Assembly: GCF_007644105.1 (NCBI RefSeq)
Contig: NZ_VFAC01000003.1
Span: 180,727 to 244,726, forward strand
DNA from: Elioraea rosea
GTDB lineage: Bacteria > Pseudomonadota > Alphaproteobacteria > Acetobacterales > Acetobacteraceae
DNA length: 64,000 bases
Reading direction: 5' to 3'
Made by a program: the position numbers and the translations under genes. The notes below the pieces were generated by a model. It worked only from the letters and a program-made list of their open reading frames with translations, was not told the DNA's origin and made no database searches. This document shows, in pieces, positions 63,584 to 64,000 of the stretch (positions within the stretch are counted from its first letter, which is position 1; every line of letters begins with the position of its first letter).

Positions 63584-64000
63584 CGTTCATCTCCTGCTCC
63601 GCCTCGTCCTTCGCCCCGGCAAGGCCGAGGCGCTGCAACACATCCCGCGCTGCCGCCGCGAGCGCCGCGGGGTCGCGCCGCGCCTCGCCGCCTGGCCAGC
63701 TCACGCGCATCTCGCCCGCGACCATCCCGTCGGTCGGGATCACGTCGAGCCGTCCGGAGAAATCCGCCGCCGCCGCCGCCGCCTCGAGCCGCGGCGCGAG
63801 CTGGCGCGCAAGCTCGGGCGGCAGGCGGATGGCGATGCGATCGACGCCGGAAAGCCGCGCCAGAAGCTTCTCGGCGAGCTCGGCGCAGCCAGGCAGCGCA
63901 TGCGCCGCCGCGGCAACGGGAAGGGCAGCGGCGACGAGGTCGAGCGTCGTGGCGGCGATCGCGCCGGCGGCACGCTCCGCGGCGAGCTGCGCCTCGCGAC
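63573..64000 (-). CDS. fliH: FliH-like flagellar assembly protein (5' end cut by window)
   Basis: The C-terminal about 142 residues of a FliH-type export ATPase regulator: alternating Ala/Arg/Glu helices (AAERAAGAIAATTLDLVAAA), a middle IRLPPELARQL and the typical end GMVAGEMRVSWPGGEARRD. Its stop is at 63573-63575, overlapping the fliN start. The N-terminus and FliG lie outside the window. The identification rests on position and pattern. Confidence 0.75.
   Translation of the reverse strand, partial: REAQLAAERAAGAIAATTLDLVAAALPVAAAAHALPGCAELAEKLLARLSGVDRIAIRLPPELARQLAPRLEAAAAAADFSGRLDVIPTDGMVAGEMRVSWPGGEARRDPAALAAAARDVLQRLGLAGAKDEAEQEMNDVG

Overview
The window is very GC-rich, densely coded DNA from a motile, respiring alphaproteobacterium. 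Ubiquinone synthesis by a Coq7-type hydroxylase, CobS/CobT cobaltochelatase, an FlbD-type flagellar regulator, a GcrA-era style of short operons with ATGA/TGATG overlaps, and many Tat-signal solute-binding proteins fit the Acetobacterales/Rhodospirillales (a Roseomonas- or Elioraea-like acetic-acid-bacterium relative). The genus is an inference; no rRNA is present. I see one tRNA gene (Leu-CAA), no insertion sequence, prophage or CRISPR array.

Layout. 1-12.8 kb: a FrnE-like DsbA protein cut by the window edge, a chemoreceptor, two alpha/beta hydrolases, a two-subunit molybdenum hydroxylase (isoquinoline oxidoreductase type), a chromate transporter, a Vgb-like propeller protein overlapping a cytochrome c gene, a GNAT acetyltransferase and small envelope proteins. 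12.8-16.4 kb: a persulfide-dioxygenase-like MBL protein, 3-hydroxybutyrate dehydrogenase and a membrane diguanylate cyclase. 16.5-21 kb: a minus-strand operon with a solute-binding protein, two permeases and an ATPase of the nitrate/sulfonate/taurine class, ending in a short MetE-like methyltransferase. 21.1-30.8 kb: a plus-strand catabolic operon with LacI regulator, FAD-linked oxidase, a 92-residue Fe-S protein, FGGY kinase, a complete carbohydrate ABC importer and a GldA-type dehydrogenase. This is the most coherent accessory system in the window and probably imports and oxidises/phosphorylates a polyol or sugar.

30.8-40.5 kb: HupE, an M20 peptidase whose stop codon has been bypassed by a 14-bp tandem duplication, tRNA-Leu, a TctC-type binding protein with a cupin, GST, DsbB, Coq7, then a minus-strand group of small envelope/stress proteins (two DUF3309, DUF3185, BON, OmpA, glycine-rich lipoprotein), an MFS exporter and an HNH protein. 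40.6-48 kb: carboxylesterase, GluQRS, a second chemoreceptor, Nudix, Atm1-type ABC exporter, zinc alcohol dehydrogenase. 48-52.9 kb: L28, a queuosine-precursor transporter overlapping tgt, a PEP-CTERM trypsin-like protease and a phytase-esterase-like protein. 52.9-57.9 kb: cobT, cobS, a J-domain protein, BolA, a ribbon-helix-helix protein and DUF2889. 57.9-64 kb: a minus-strand flagellar operon fliH (partial)-fliN-flbD-flhA-flhF-flhG.

The points most worth following are the FAD oxidase/mini Fe-S/kinase/ABC operon, the Tgt enzyme with a eukaryote-like glycine in its base pocket next to its transporter, the duplication that fuses the M20 frame into antisense hupE, and the core-MetE gene inside an ABC importer operon.
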